Shown here in pieces: positions 24,804 to 33,295 of a DNA stretch of 64,000 bases. The DNA lies in contig NZ_JAOPKC010000008.1 in assembly GCF_025517535.1 (NCBI RefSeq), positions 1 through 64,000 on the forward strand, in the 5' to 3' direction. The stretch is from Halapricum hydrolyticum (GTDB lineage: Archaea > Halobacteriota > Halobacteria > Halobacteriales > Haloarculaceae). Positions within the stretch are counted from its first letter, which is position 1, and each line of letters starts with the position of its first letter. The translations under genes and the position numbers were made by a program. The notes under the pieces are model-generated. The model was given only the letters and a program-made list of their open reading frames with translations. It was not told the DNA's origin and ran no database searches.

Positions 24804-24989
24804 CTACTCCGAAGACTCGTTCTTTTCGACTTCAGTGACGACCACGTCCCAGTCAGGATGGTCGACTCCATTTCGACATTCAAATGCGCCTTTCACATCG
24901 AGTCCATTCTCGTAGGCTCTGAGGAGGAGGGCTTTTAGCTCAGCGTTCAGTTCCGCTTTCGACGTGAGCGGGGTCTCCGCAGGCGTCAT
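24804..24989 (-). CDS. Small conserved-looking haloarchaeal protein
   Basis: A 61-residue protein (LTSKAELNAELKALLLRAYE, NGLDVKGAFECRNGVDHPDW, DVVVTEVEKN). The pattern of a helix followed by "G-W-x-C-x-x-G-x-x-x-P-D-W-D-V-x-I" is seen in small haloarchaeal proteins encoded next to HalOD1 genes. The ATG overlaps the HalOD1 stop by 4 nt, so it is coupled to that gene. No catalytic residues are recognised. Confidence 0.7.
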   Translation of the reverse strand: MTPAETPLTSKAELNAELKALLLRAYENGLDVKGAFECRNGVDHPDWDVVVTEVEKNESSE

Positions 24990-25336
24990 CTTCCCGCGTT
25001 CCCCCCGTAATTCTTCACTGAGGATTCGTGGCCAGCTGTGATAGTGACCACACCGTAGCTGAACACGGTTATTGCGTGGTCCTCGTGCGTGAACGTAACG
25101 TGGATATCTCCGTCCGTCCCGGTGCGAACGCGGACGAGCGCATCCAACGCGTCTGGGTCAACCGTAGAATGGAGTGGGTCCAGTTCAACCGGATCAGCGT
25201 CCATCACTTCTGCCAGCATTGCGATTACAGCCATGCTTGCGGGTGTCTTCTCCTGATCGAACTGGATACGAACAGTCGCAGAGTCCTGATGATACTCGAC
25301 TGACTCTACTCCGACTCCAGACACCACAGCGTCCAT
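24986..25336 (-). CDS. HalOD1 output-domain protein
   Basis: A 116-residue protein. SVEYHQDSATVRIQFDQEKT, PASMAVIAMLAEVMDADPVE and LDPLHSTVDPDALDALV give the HalOD1 alpha/beta pattern with its LxPLxxxVDPDALD signature. Such domains occur as outputs of haloarchaeal signalling proteins. Here it stands alone and is co-translated with the 61-residue gene downstream. Its regulatory partner is unknown. Confidence 0.85.
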   Translation of the reverse strand: MDAVVSGVGVESVEYHQDSATVRIQFDQEKTPASMAVIAMLAEVMDADPVELDPLHSTVDPDALDALVRVRTGTDGDIHVTFTHEDHAITVFSYGVVTITAGHESSVKNYGGNAGR

Positions 25337-25417
25337 ATCTACCTATTCTACCGGCCTGAATCGGTTTAGTTAGGGTACTTATTATACAGGAAGTTTAAAA
25401 GCAAACAGCCAGAACGA

Positions 25418-26062
25418 TCACGGCAAACTAACGAGCGTCGCTCCAATGAGGCGTCGATGCCCGCGTCGGAGTCGTGACGAAAGCGATTGCTGGGTGATGC
25501 CAAGCTCGTCCGCGATTTCTTCGAGCGACGCCTCGCGGGGGGTGTCGAAGTAGCCACGCTCGTAGGCCAATATCAGCGCCTCGCGCTGGGTTTCGGTCAA
25601 CTCGTAGCCTTCCCCCTGGATCGGAAGCATTGCGTGGACAGCGGTGATCTCTATCGGGATGTCGTTATCCTGGCAGTACTCTCGAAACTCAGCAACTGTC
25701 TCCTGACTTTCACCGCGCACCTCGAATCGCCACTGGTCTTTCGTTCCGATCCCAGTGAGCACAACGACGTTGGCCTTGGCCAGGGCACTCAGGACGCCAA
25801 AGTACTCTTGTTTCCACTCTGCGCGCATGAGATACTCGTCCTCGATGCTATCGACAAGTCGGATGTCCGTCACGCCCTCGTGTGGGTCGAACGCGGCTTC
25901 TATGTCCTCGGTTTCCACGCCACGCACCCAGAAGTACGGGATGATCAGCGTCTCGTGTGGAATCAGTCGCTCCAGTTCGACCGTCACTCCCGGCAAGTTC
26001 TCGAAGACACTCCCCAGCGGAAACTCCTCTGCCGGGCTCGTAAACTCCATCACGGTCGCCAT
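25418..26062 (-). CDS. Bat-like HTH_10 transcription regulator
   Basis: A 214-residue protein. The N-terminal sensor-like domain (EFTSPAEEFPLGSVFENLPG, VTVELERLIPHETLIIPYFW) is followed by an HTH_10 domain: LTETQREALILAYERGYFDT, PREASLEEIADELGITQQSL and SSRLRRGHRRL. The family includes the bacterio-opsin activator C terminus. It is transcribed divergently from a paralogue at 26256. A perfect 24-bp palindrome lies between the two. Confidence 0.9.
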   Translation of the reverse strand: MATVMEFTSPAEEFPLGSVFENLPGVTVELERLIPHETLIIPYFWVRGVETEDIEAAFDPHEGVTDIRLVDSIEDEYLMRAEWKQEYFGVLSALAKANVVVLTGIGTKDQWRFEVRGESQETVAEFREYCQDNDIPIEITAVHAMLPIQGEGYELTETQREALILAYERGYFDTPREASLEEIADELGITQQSLSSRLRRGHRRLIGATLVSLP

Positions 26063-26189
26063 GCGGGAGTCTTCGTCCGACAGACCAATAATTGACGTGG
26101 CTGGTGTATCATGGCTCCGGGACAGGCCAAAGCACGGTCAGGAGATAGAATCGCGTCTTCCGCGAGCAGGGAGGGCTGATTGCATGCTG

Positions 26190-26213
26190 GTAGACATGGT
26201 GCACCATGTCTAC
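26190..26213. promoter_or_regulatory. Perfect 24-bp palindrome between divergent regulators
   Basis: GTAGACATGGTG (26190-26201) is followed at once by its exact reverse complement. It lies 43 bp before the ATG at 26256 and 128 bp before the other start. An operator for one of the two Bat-like regulators is the simplest reading. Confidence 0.65.
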
Positions 26214-26255
26214 TCCTTTTGTAGGGCCCAGAACAACCTAGTCTCACAAGAGAAA

Positions 26256-26912
26256 ATGAGCGTGATCGTGGAGCTTCGAATTCCACCCGATGACTTCGAA
26301 CTCGGGCAGATACTCAAGCTCAATGAGACGTCGGCTATCGAACTCGAAACACTCGTCCCGAGTGGTGACGTTACTGTGCCGCTCTTCTGGGTCTACGAAC
26401 CGGTCGAAAACGGGTTTCTCGACACCGTCCAACGCTATCCGACGGTCAACAGCGTAGCGGAGGTGGACGTGTTCGGAGACAGGACCCTATTCAGGCTCGA
26501 TTGGGATGCGAGCCAAGACCATTTCTTTCAGTGCATCTTTGACCACGAAGGAGAAATACGGAGTGCGACCGGAACGTCTGAAGGATGGGATTTCGAGATA
26601 CGATTCTCCGACCGTGAGGCATTGAGCCAGTGGCAGACATGTTGTGAGGACGCGCACATATCACTGGAGATCATCCGGATATACAATCCCACTGACCCCG
26701 GAGCTGGTCCGTGGTACGGCTTGAGCGAGCCACAGCGGGATGCGCTCATGCTTGCCGTTCGGATGGGGTACTACGATATTCCCCGAGGCTGCACGACCGA
26801 AGAACTCGCGGACGAACTCGGAATTTCTGATCAAGCAGTGACGGAGCGGCTGCGTCGTGCCATCGGTGCGTTCACACGACATGCACTCCTTACCCCCGAG
26901 GCCGAGGCGTAA
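26256..26912 (+). CDS. Bat-like HTH_10 transcription regulator
   Basis: A 218-residue paralogue of the gene on the other side of the palindrome. Sensor part: VIVELRIPPDDFELGQILKL and ETLVPSGDVTVPLFWVYEP. HTH_10: LSEPQRDALMLAVRMGYYDI, PRGCTTEELADELGISDQAV and TERLRRAIGAF. The ATG at 26256 is chosen because the conserved part begins there, although an open frame reaches further back. Divergent pairs of Bat-like regulators may form a switch, but there is no direct evidence here. Confidence 0.88.
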   Translation: MSVIVELRIPPDDFELGQILKLNETSAIELETLVPSGDVTVPLFWVYEPVENGFLDTVQRYPTVNSVAEVDVFGDRTLFRLDWDASQDHFFQCIFDHEGEIRSATGTSEGWDFEIRFSDREALSQWQTCCEDAHISLEIIRIYNPTDPGAGPWYGLSEPQRDALMLAVRMGYYDIPRGCTTEELADELGISDQAVTERLRRAIGAFTRHALLTPEAEA

Positions 26913-26979
26913 GTGGAGCGGCAGGTTCCTTTGTGCATCATGGAACAGAACCAGGTAGTTGGGGCTCCGCTGTGTGAGC

Positions 26980-27387
26980 ATGGATGAGAATGCAGAGCGA
27001 GGGATATCTGATCGACAGGGGATCGACGATTTCTCCAGCTCTGCGGAACGAGAGCAACCGATTTCCCCCGATAGGATTCTGTCGGCAGTAGGGAACGAAC
27101 ATCGACGGGCTATCCTCAATTCACTAACCAGGGCATCCGATGGGACACTGGAATACGATGCGCTGGTGGAGCGCGTTGCAGACATGATTCGAGACGAAGA
27201 CACGGAGCGAGTATCCGACGAACATCGACAACGCGTCCGGATCGCACTTCACCATACCCATCTCCCAAAACTGAAGGAAGCTGGGATAATCGACTACGAG
27301 GCTGAAACGAGGCACGTCCAGTTTGTTGGCGGTGAACTGGAACAAGATCTCCTGACACTGGTCAGGTCACACGACAGTAACGAGTGA
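26980..27387 (+). CDS. DUF7344-like winged-helix regulator
   Basis: A 135-residue soluble protein. ISPDRILSAVGNEHRRAILN, SLTRASDGTLEYDALVERVA and RVRIALHHTHLPKLKEAGII followed by DYEAETRHVQFVGG are the complete DUF7344 winged helix (helices, recognition helix with H-T-H-L-P-K-L, then a wing). The ATG at 26980 begins the acidic N-terminal tail. It is the last gene inside the direct-repeat cassette. Confidence 0.85.
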   Translation: MDENAERGISDRQGIDDFSSSAEREQPISPDRILSAVGNEHRRAILNSLTRASDGTLEYDALVERVADMIRDEDTERVSDEHRQRVRIALHHTHLPKLKEAGIIDYEAETRHVQFVGGELEQDLLTLVRSHDSNE

Positions 27388-27531
27388 CAGAAGTGAAGTA
27401 TCGAGGATGATTAGCGCAAGTTTCGAGCTCATCCCATCTGTTCAACAGGGTGATGCTCTTCAGCAAGTGACACAACTCACCGGGGCGCGAACCTCGTCCC
27501 GTCAGCCGGGCGCTCGCGTTTCTCTGGACCA

Positions 27532-27598
27532 GATCACCGGTCGCCCTCGTGCTGGCCGACACCGGGGATCGCGACGGCCGTGGAGACGCGCTCCATCG
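27532..27598. repeat. 67-bp direct repeat, right copy (inside permease gene)
   Basis: This copy contains the stop codon and last 20 codons of the permease gene that continues to 28541. The three differences from the left copy are at its bases 9, 14 and 30. Repeat and cassette together look like an insertion at the 3' end of the gene. Confidence 0.9.
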
Positions 27599-28541
27599 CG
27601 AGCGCAGTCGTCAACACCAGCGCGAGGTAGAACACTGCGACGATGACGTAAATATCGGTCGTTCTGAACGTGTCAGAGGCGATGATATCGGCCCGGCCGA
27701 ATAGCTCGGAGACGGTGATGAACGCCGCCAGCGCGGAGTACTTGATGAGATAGACGAACTCGTTGGTCCAGCCGGGGATAGCGTATCGCAACCCCTGGGG
27801 CAAAACGACGTGGCGGATCCCGGCCCACTTCGAGAGGCCGACCGACCGGGCGGCGACGAGCTGGTCCTCGTCGACGGACTGCAGGGCCGAGCGGATGTAC
27901 TCCGACTGGTAGGCCGAGGAGTTGATCGTGAACCCGACGATGGCGACGAAGACCGCCGCCCCCGGGACCGACCCGCTCCCGACGAGATCAACGCTGTCGA
28001 TCGCACCTGCGAGTGGTAGCCCGTAGTACAGCAGGAACAGCTGTGCGAGCAGCGGCGTCCCGCGGATCAACTCCGTGTACGCCAGCGAAAGCCAGCTGAG
28101 TGCGGTCCCGCCGTAGACGCGCGCGACCGACAGCGGGACGGCGACGACCAGCCCGAGCAGCATCGACGCGACGGTGAGATACACCGTGACGTAGGCACCC
28201 TCGGCCAGTGCGGGCGCGCTCTCGATGGCGAACGCGACGAGATCGAGCAGCCAGACGAGCCAGCCAGTAGCCACCTCCGGCAGCCCCAGCGACGCGACGG
28301 CGTCGGCGGCCGACGCGAACGGTTCTGGCGGCAGCCAGGGCTCGCGGTTCCTGACGGGCACCTCCGAGCGGAGCAGATCTGGCGCGCCCAGCGCGCCGAA
28401 GACCCGATCCAGCACCGCGTTGTGATACGCCCAGCGAGCCAGCAGCCACGCCCAGAAGACGACCCCGACCGCGAGCACAGTGAGGCGTCGTCGCCCGGGA
28501 AGCTCGCCGACCGCGGCCGGTTCAGTCTCGTCGACGCTCAT
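27534..28541 (-). CDS. Polar amino-acid ABC transporter permease
   Basis: A 335-residue permease of the HisM/GlnP type. EGAYVTVYLTVASMLLGLVV followed by the loop YTELIRGTPLLAQLFLLYYG and GFTINSSAYQSEYIRSALQS are the family hallmarks. The EAA-type loop reads DQLVAARSVGLSKWAGIRHV VLPQ. It has a longer N terminus (about 90 residues) than usual. It overlaps the upstream ATPase gene by 4 nt and is the last gene of a four-gene operon. Its 3' end is duplicated at 24128. Confidence 0.92.
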   Translation of the reverse strand: MSVDETEPAAVGELPGRRRLTVLAVGVVFWAWLLARWAYHNAVLDRVFGALGAPDLLRSEVPVRNREPWLPPEPFASAADAVASLGLPEVATGWLVWLLDLVAFAIESAPALAEGAYVTVYLTVASMLLGLVVAVPLSVARVYGGTALSWLSLAYTELIRGTPLLAQLFLLYYGLPLAGAIDSVDLVGSGSVPGAAVFVAIVGFTINSSAYQSEYIRSALQSVDEDQLVAARSVGLSKWAGIRHVVLPQGLRYAIPGWTNEFVYLIKYSALAAFITVSELFGRADIIASDTFRTTDIYVIVAVFYLALVLTTALAMERVSTAVAIPGVGQHEGDR

Positions 28542-29272
28542 CTGTGGAGGTCAGTCAGCCCGCCGAGGAACTCGCGGGTGCGGTCGTGGTCGGGCTGCTC
28601 GAAGAGCCGCTCTGGCGGCCCGCGCTCGACGATCCGTCCGTCTTCGAGGAACGTCAGCCGAGAGGCGACCGAGCGGGCGAAGCCCATCTCGTGGGTCACA
28701 GCCAGCATCGTCATGCCGTCGTCGGCGAGATCGCGCATGACGCCCAGCACCTCGCCGACGAGCTCGGGATCGAGCGCGCTGGTCGGCTCGTCGAACAGGA
28801 TGAGATCGGGATCCATCGCCAGCGCGCGGGCGATCCCGACGCGCTGTTTCTGCCCGCCCGACAGTTCCGCCGGATACGCCTCCGCCTGATCGGCCACGCC
28901 GACCCGCTGGAGGTACTGTTCGGCGCGCTCGGTGGCCTCGCGCTCGGACAACCCCAGCACTTCCGTCAGCCCGAGCGTGACGTTCCCGCGGGCCGTCCGG
29001 TGGGCGAAGAGGTTGAAGTCCTGAAAGACCATGCCGACGCGCCGGCGCAGCGCGTTCTCGTCCATGGCATGGACGTCCTCGCCGTCGAGGTAGATCGCGC
29101 CGTCGTCGATCTCGGTGAGTCGGTTGACACACCGCAACAGCGTCGACTTGCCCGACCCGCTCGGGCCGACGATCACTTCGACGTCGCCGGCGTCCAGCTC
29201 GAAACTGACGTCGTGCAGTACCTCCTCGTCGCCGTATGATTTCGAGACGTTCTCGAAGCGTAGCAGACTCAT
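28538..29272 (-). CDS. Polar amino-acid ABC transporter ATP-binding protein
   Basis: A 244-residue GlnQ-type ATPase. Walker A IVGPSGSGKSTLLRC, Q-loop MVFQDFNLFAH, signature ELSGGQKQRVGIARA, Walker B LILFDEPTSALDPE and switch histidine VTHEMGFARS are all intact. It overlaps both neighbouring permease genes by 4 nt (ATGA), a tightly coupled operon. It powers uptake by the two permeases encoded on either side. Confidence 0.95.
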   Translation of the reverse strand: MSLLRFENVSKSYGDEEVLHDVSFELDAGDVEVIVGPSGSGKSTLLRCVNRLTEIDDGAIYLDGEDVHAMDENALRRRVGMVFQDFNLFAHRTARGNVTLGLTEVLGLSEREATERAEQYLQRVGVADQAEAYPAELSGGQKQRVGIARALAMDPDLILFDEPTSALDPELVGEVLGVMRDLADDGMTMLAVTHEMGFARSVASRLTFLEDGRIVERGPPERLFEQPDHDRTREFLGGLTDLHR

Positions 29273-30042
29273 TCGGAACCACCCGGAATCGAATAGCGGT
29301 CGTGGAGCGCATCGAGCGACCGATTAGTCGCGAAGGTCAACACGAAGTAGATCGCCGTGATCGTGAGAATGACCTCCATCACAGCCGTGCCCTTGCCGGG
29401 CTGCAGGTAGAGGTTCTCCGCACGCGTCAGCAGCTCCGCCAGCCCGATCGCGAAGGCGATGCTGGTGTCTTTGAGGACGATCGTGAACTCGTTTTGAAAG
29501 CCCGGCAGCGAGCGTCGCAGCGCCTGCGGAAAGACGACGTGGCGGATCGACTGGCGCGTACTCATCCCGACCGACCGAGCAGCCTCGAGCTGCCCGTCGT
29601 CGATCGACTGGATCGCGCCGCGGAACACCTGACTCTGGTAGGCCCCGCTCCGGAGTCCGAGCGCCAGCGTCGCCGAGAGAAACGCCGTGAGGTTAATCTC
29701 CAGCCAGGGAATCGATCCGAGCCGGGGCAACGGCAGACCGAAATGGAACAGCACGACGAGCACGACGATCGGTGTACCCCGCAGTAACACGCCGAACGTG
29801 CTGACGGCATCGCTGAGCCGCCCGGAGCCGTAGACCTCGATCGCCCCGGCAGGGAACCCGGCCAGAAAGCCCAGCGAGAGACTCGTGATCGTCAGCAGGA
29901 TCGTCACGACCGTCCCCGCCAGCAGGTACTCCCAGTTGGCGGCGACGAACGCCCAGTCGCCGGCCTGGAGCACGCTGTCAATCTGACCGCCGGGCCCGAA
30001 CACGGCTTCGATCCCGTTCGCCTGCGACGCGGTGTCGATCAT
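29269..30042 (-). CDS. Polar amino-acid ABC transporter permease
   Basis: A second HisM/GlnP-type permease of 257 residues from the ATG at 30042 (MIDTASQANGIEAVF). An upstream GTG at 30060 would overlap the preceding gene. A GGAAC ribosome-binding-like stretch precedes the chosen ATG. TVVTILLTITSLSLGFLAGF, LLRGTPIVVLVVLFHFGLPL and DGQLEAARSVGMSTRQSIRH mark the family. It pairs with the other permease as a heterodimer. Confidence 0.92.
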   Translation of the reverse strand: MIDTASQANGIEAVFGPGGQIDSVLQAGDWAFVAANWEYLLAGTVVTILLTITSLSLGFLAGFPAGAIEVYGSGRLSDAVSTFGVLLRGTPIVVLVVLFHFGLPLPRLGSIPWLEINLTAFLSATLALGLRSGAYQSQVFRGAIQSIDDGQLEAARSVGMSTRQSIRHVVFPQALRRSLPGFQNEFTIVLKDTSIAFAIGLAELLTRAENLYLQPGKGTAVMEVILTITAIYFVLTFATNRSLDALHDRYSIPGGSE

Positions 30043-30047
30043 CGTTC

Positions 30048-30800
30048 CTATTCGAACCACTCGGTGACGAGATCGTCGTAGGTGCCGTCTTCACGCAGTT
30101 CGGCGAGCGCGTCGTTGATATCGGCGAGTCGATCGTCGTCCTGGCGCATCCCCATGCCGAACTGTTCGCCCGTCTCGATGACGAACGAGACCGAGACGTC
30201 CCGCCCGGCGGCGAAGTTGTTCGCGACGGGCTGGTCGACCACAACGGCGTCGACGTTACCGGCTTCGAGGTCTTCGACAGCCAGCACGTAATTGTTGTAT
30301 CGCTTGAGGTCGTCCTCGGCGATGACGCCCTCTTCGCGGAGTCGCTCGACCTCACTCTCACCGGTGGTTCCCTTCTGGGCACCCATCCGACTCCCTTCGA
30401 GATCGCTTTCGCCCTCGGGCTGGAAGTCACCGCCCGATTGGACGAGCACGGACTGGTTCGATTCCCAGTAGGGGTCGGTGAAATCGATCTGCTCCTGGCG
30501 ATCCGGTTCGATCGTCATCCCGGCAGCGATGAGATCGATGTCGTTGTTGTTCAGCGACGGGATGAGCGAGCCGAACTTGAGGTCCGACCAGTCGCCGACC
30601 TCGTAGCCGGCGCGATCGATGGCCGCTTCGGCCAGATCGATGTCGAAGCCGACGATCTCGCCGTCTTCCTTGTATTCGAAGGGTGCGAACGCGGCGTTGG
30701 TCCCGGGAACGATGGTGTCGTCGCTACCGCTCGAACAGCCGGCGATCGCGGCCGAGGCACCGACTGCCCCGACCGTCTTGAGATACGCGCGGCGGTCCAT
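30048..30800 (-). CDS. Amino-acid-binding lipoprotein (transporter substrate-binding protein)
   Basis: A family 3 extracellular solute-binding protein of about 250 residues. The start MDRRAYLKTVGAVGASAAIA at 30800 gives a Tat signal with a lipobox ending in AGC. In-frame starts at 30818 and 30824 would add six or eight residues. NAAFAPFEYKEDGEIVGFDI and DLIAAGMTIEPDRQEQIDFT are the standard ligand-binding segments, and VDAVVVDQPVANNFAAG the second lobe. It is the first gene of the operon, delivering polar amino acids to the permeases. Confidence 0.92.
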   Translation of the reverse strand: MDRRAYLKTVGAVGASAAIAGCSSGSDDTIVPGTNAAFAPFEYKEDGEIVGFDIDLAEAAIDRAGYEVGDWSDLKFGSLIPSLNNNDIDLIAAGMTIEPDRQEQIDFTDPYWESNQSVLVQSGGDFQPEGESDLEGSRMGAQKGTTGESEVERLREEGVIAEDDLKRYNNYVLAVEDLEAGNVDAVVVDQPVANNFAAGRDVSVSFVIETGEQFGMGMRQDDDRLADINDALAELREDGTYDDLVTEWFE

Positions 30801-30941
30801 ACTGAATCTGTGAGCCATATGCACGGATTCGTGGTCTCAGTGTTGAACGTTTCGAGCTATTGTTTACTATCGTTCGTTCGGGTCCGGACGGAAGGGCGAG
30901 CGAGGCGGGCAGTTTTGGGGATCCGATCCTAACGGGCCGGC

Positions 30942-31979
30942 ATGACCACGATCGGAGTCGTCGGTGCCGGCGTGGCGGCCGCGGCCGCGACGTACGTACT
31001 CGACCAGACCCTCGAAGACTCCGAGGTGACGATCCTCGAGAAGTCGGGCGGCCTCTGCGGGCGTGCGGCCACTCGCCGCAGGGGCCCGGTCACCTACGAT
31101 TACGGCGCGAATTACCTCAAGGACGACGACCGCCGGGTGACGGAACTGGTTACCGAGACGCTTGCCGCCGAGGGATTGGTCGACACGCGGGGACCGATCT
31201 ACGCCTACGAGGCCGACGGCGAGATCGGTCCCGGTCGAGACAGCGACGACCACAAGTGGAGCTACGAGGCAGGACTGACACAGATCGCCAAGCGCCTGCT
31301 CGGGCAGACCGACGCGACCGTCCACCGAAACACCCGCGTCGAACGGATCCACCGCGAGGGCGAGCAGTGGCGGCTCACCGACGCCGACGGGGCGTCGTGG
31401 GGGCCGTTTGACGCCCTCGTCGTCAATCCGCCGGCTCCGCAGACGGCCGAACTCCTGCGGACGGCCGACTGGGACGATCCCCTGCGCGAAGACCTCGTCG
31501 AAGCGATCGAGGCCGTCCCCTACCACAGTGTTTGGACGACGATCCTGCACTATCCCTTCGAACTGGACCGGCCCTACTACGCGGTCATCAACACGGACAA
31601 GGAACACGAGATCGGCTGGGTCGCTCGCGAGGAGTGCAAGCCGGGCCACGTCCCCGACGGCGAGTCAGTGCTGGTCGTCCAGGCCGGCCAGGGCTGGTCG
31701 GAGCGACACTTCGAGCGCGACCCCGAGACCAACGTCGCCGAACTGATCGATCTGACCGCGGACCTGCTCGGTGACGACCGCCTCAGAGAGCCGGACTGGA
31801 CCGATCACCAGGGGTGGCGCTACGCCCTGCCGGACGACGCCGTCAGGCAGGGGCCGATCGACTCGGCCGTCGACCACGACCTGCACTTCGTCGGCGACTG
31901 GATCCCCGGCGAGGGCCGGATCCACGCCGCGCTGCGAAACGGCCTGGACACCGCCGAGAAACTCGTCTATCAGCTGTGA
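30942..31979 (+). CDS. FAD/NAD(P)-binding amine-oxidase-like protein
   Basis: A 345-residue flavoprotein of the renalase-like type. The dinucleotide fold reads IGVVGAGVAAAAATYVL at the start with the ribose-binding glutamate in VTILEKSGGLCGRAATR, and GPVTYDYGANYLKDDDRRVT nearby. The C-terminal FAD motif is LHFVGDWIPGEGRIHAALRN followed by GLDTAEKLV. It is complete, stands alone and converges with a DUF5830 gene. The substrate is unknown. Confidence 0.88.
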   Translation: MTTIGVVGAGVAAAAATYVLDQTLEDSEVTILEKSGGLCGRAATRRRGPVTYDYGANYLKDDDRRVTELVTETLAAEGLVDTRGPIYAYEADGEIGPGRDSDDHKWSYEAGLTQIAKRLLGQTDATVHRNTRVERIHREGEQWRLTDADGASWGPFDALVVNPPAPQTAELLRTADWDDPLREDLVEAIEAVPYHSVWTTILHYPFELDRPYYAVINTDKEHEIGWVAREECKPGHVPDGESVLVVQAGQGWSERHFERDPETNVAELIDLTADLLGDDRLREPDWTDHQGWRYALPDDAVRQGPIDSAVDHDLHFVGDWIPGEGRIHAALRNGLDTAEKLVYQL

Positions 31980-31994
31980 CGCGCACGAGGAAAG

Positions 31995-32351
31995 TCACTC
32001 CCGACCGGTCACTTTCCGGATGCACGAGGAGCCGAACGGGCCGAGCTCGCCGGTCTCGAACTGGATGAAGTAGCCGGTCGACAGCGACGAGCCACAGCGC
32101 CGACACTCGAAGTCGCCCTCCCGGGAGACGACCTGGCTCTCGAAGCGGACGAACGAGCCCGACCGGGTGCGGATCCGCCCCGCCTCGCGCTCGATGATCC
32201 CGCGCAGTTCGGCCGTGTCGAGGATCTCTCTGGTGAGATGTGGGTCGGTCGTGATCGTCTCCAGACGGTCGATCGCCTCGGCGACCGACAGTGACTCGTC
32301 TTCGAGGTGGGCGAGCAGCGTCACGCCGAGTTCGACGGGATCGCGGTCCAC
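31995..32351 (-). CDS. DUF5830-family protein
   Basis: A 118-residue haloarchaeal protein. The first half is helical (VELGVTLLAHLEDESLSVAE, TTDPHLTREILDTAELRGII), probably a winged helix. The second half contains a small zinc site, with FECRRCGSSLSTGYFIQFET and the ending GPFGSSCIRKVTGRE. It is a conserved small regulator-like protein of unknown role. It converges with the flavoprotein gene and is divergent from the VTT gene. Confidence 0.82.
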   Translation of the reverse strand: MDRDPVELGVTLLAHLEDESLSVAEAIDRLETITTDPHLTREILDTAELRGIIEREAGRIRTRSGSFVRFESQVVSREGDFECRRCGSSLSTGYFIQFETGELGPFGSSCIRKVTGRE

Positions 32352-32427
32352 ACGCGCACAAGGGACGGCGTGAGCAAGAAAGACACGACCACAAGGTGTA
32401 TTCCGCTGGCCGGCACACTGTCGCGTG

Positions 32428-33102
32428 ATGGACCGGCAGGTGCGGATTCAACTCGCGGGCGGGCTCGCGCTCGCGGCGACCGGCGCGGTCGGCGTGCTCG
32501 TGATCACGCCCGAGCGGGCGCTCGGATCGCTGCTCGGACTCGCCGAGCGGCCCGGCCTGTTCGCGCTCGCGCTGGTCGCCCTCTACGGCGCGCGCTCGCT
32601 GGTGCTGTGGCCCATCTCGGCGCTGTCGCTTCTGGTCGGGTTCGTCTACGGGCCAGTCGTGGGGATCCCGATCGGACTGGCCGGGGCCGTCTACACGTGC
32701 CTGCCGCCGTACCTGCTCGCGCGGTACGCACCGCGGGAGCGCGGACCGCTCGCGCGCCTACACACGCTCGGTCGCTCGACGGTCGCGGTGACGGGTGACC
32801 TTCGCGGACTGATCGCCGCGCGCCTGATCCCGCTGCCCGCGGACGGCGTCTCGTATGCGGCCGGGCTAGCCGAGATCCCCGCCGGACGCTACGCGCTCGG
32901 AACGCTCGCCGGCGAGACGCCGTGGGTCGTCGCGACCGTGCTGGCCGGCGCGTCGATGCGGACGTTCGCGCTCGAAGAAGCCGGCTCGACCCTATCGCTG
33001 CTTTTCGGGGCGACGCTGCTCGGGGTCGTCCTGTTGAGCGGGCCCGCCTACCGCCATCTCCGGCGGCGCGGCGTGCTCGACGGTCCGGCGATCGATCAGT
33101 AA
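32428..33102 (+). CDS. VTT/DedA-type membrane protein (TVP38/TMEM64-like)
   Basis: A 224-residue membrane protein. The SNARE-associated/VTT region includes RSLVLWPISALSLLVGFVYG, PVVGIPIGLAGAVYTCLPPY, RLIPLPADGVSYAAGLAEIP and YALGTLAGETPWVVATVLAG. The R-x-(I/L)P-x-P motif in the re-entrant part is present. The ATG at 32428 follows a GTG that is also in frame. Family members include DedA lipid scramblases. The last bases overlap the end of a small zinc-finger gene on the other strand. Confidence 0.87.
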   Translation: MDRQVRIQLAGGLALAATGAVGVLVITPERALGSLLGLAERPGLFALALVALYGARSLVLWPISALSLLVGFVYGPVVGIPIGLAGAVYTCLPPYLLARYAPRERGPLARLHTLGRSTVAVTGDLRGLIAARLIPLPADGVSYAAGLAEIPAGRYALGTLAGETPWVVATVLAGASMRTFALEEAGSTLSLLFGATLLGVVLLSGPAYRHLRRRGVLDGPAIDQ

Positions 33103-33215
33103 AACGTATCCGCACAGTCGAAGACGACGCCGTGGACTGGACAGACGTACTTGCAGTGGCGGTGATACATCGGCCGGTCGCAGCGCGGACACGGCCGGCC
33201 GCCCGAATCGGTCAT
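33096..33215 (-). CDS. Tiny zinc-finger protein (39 residues, HVO_2523-like)
   Basis: The product starts MTDSGGRPCPRCDRPMYHRH. Four cysteines arranged as CPRC and, further on, CKYVC with a CPVHG-like turn and a final DCADTF form a compact zinc-binding micro-protein. Haloarchaea carry many such CPxCG proteins, and this one resembles the HVO_2523 type by layout. It overlaps the end of the VTT gene by 7 bp on the opposite strand. Function unknown. Confidence 0.72.
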   Translation of the reverse strand: MTDSGGRPCPRCDRPMYHRHCKYVCPVHGVVFDCADTFY

Positions 33216-33295
33216 ACTCGAACGATCCGGTGCGATCGGCTTGACCGTTCGGGGTGCGGCAACCGAGGGTGTATTTCGGTACGAGACCGACTGGC

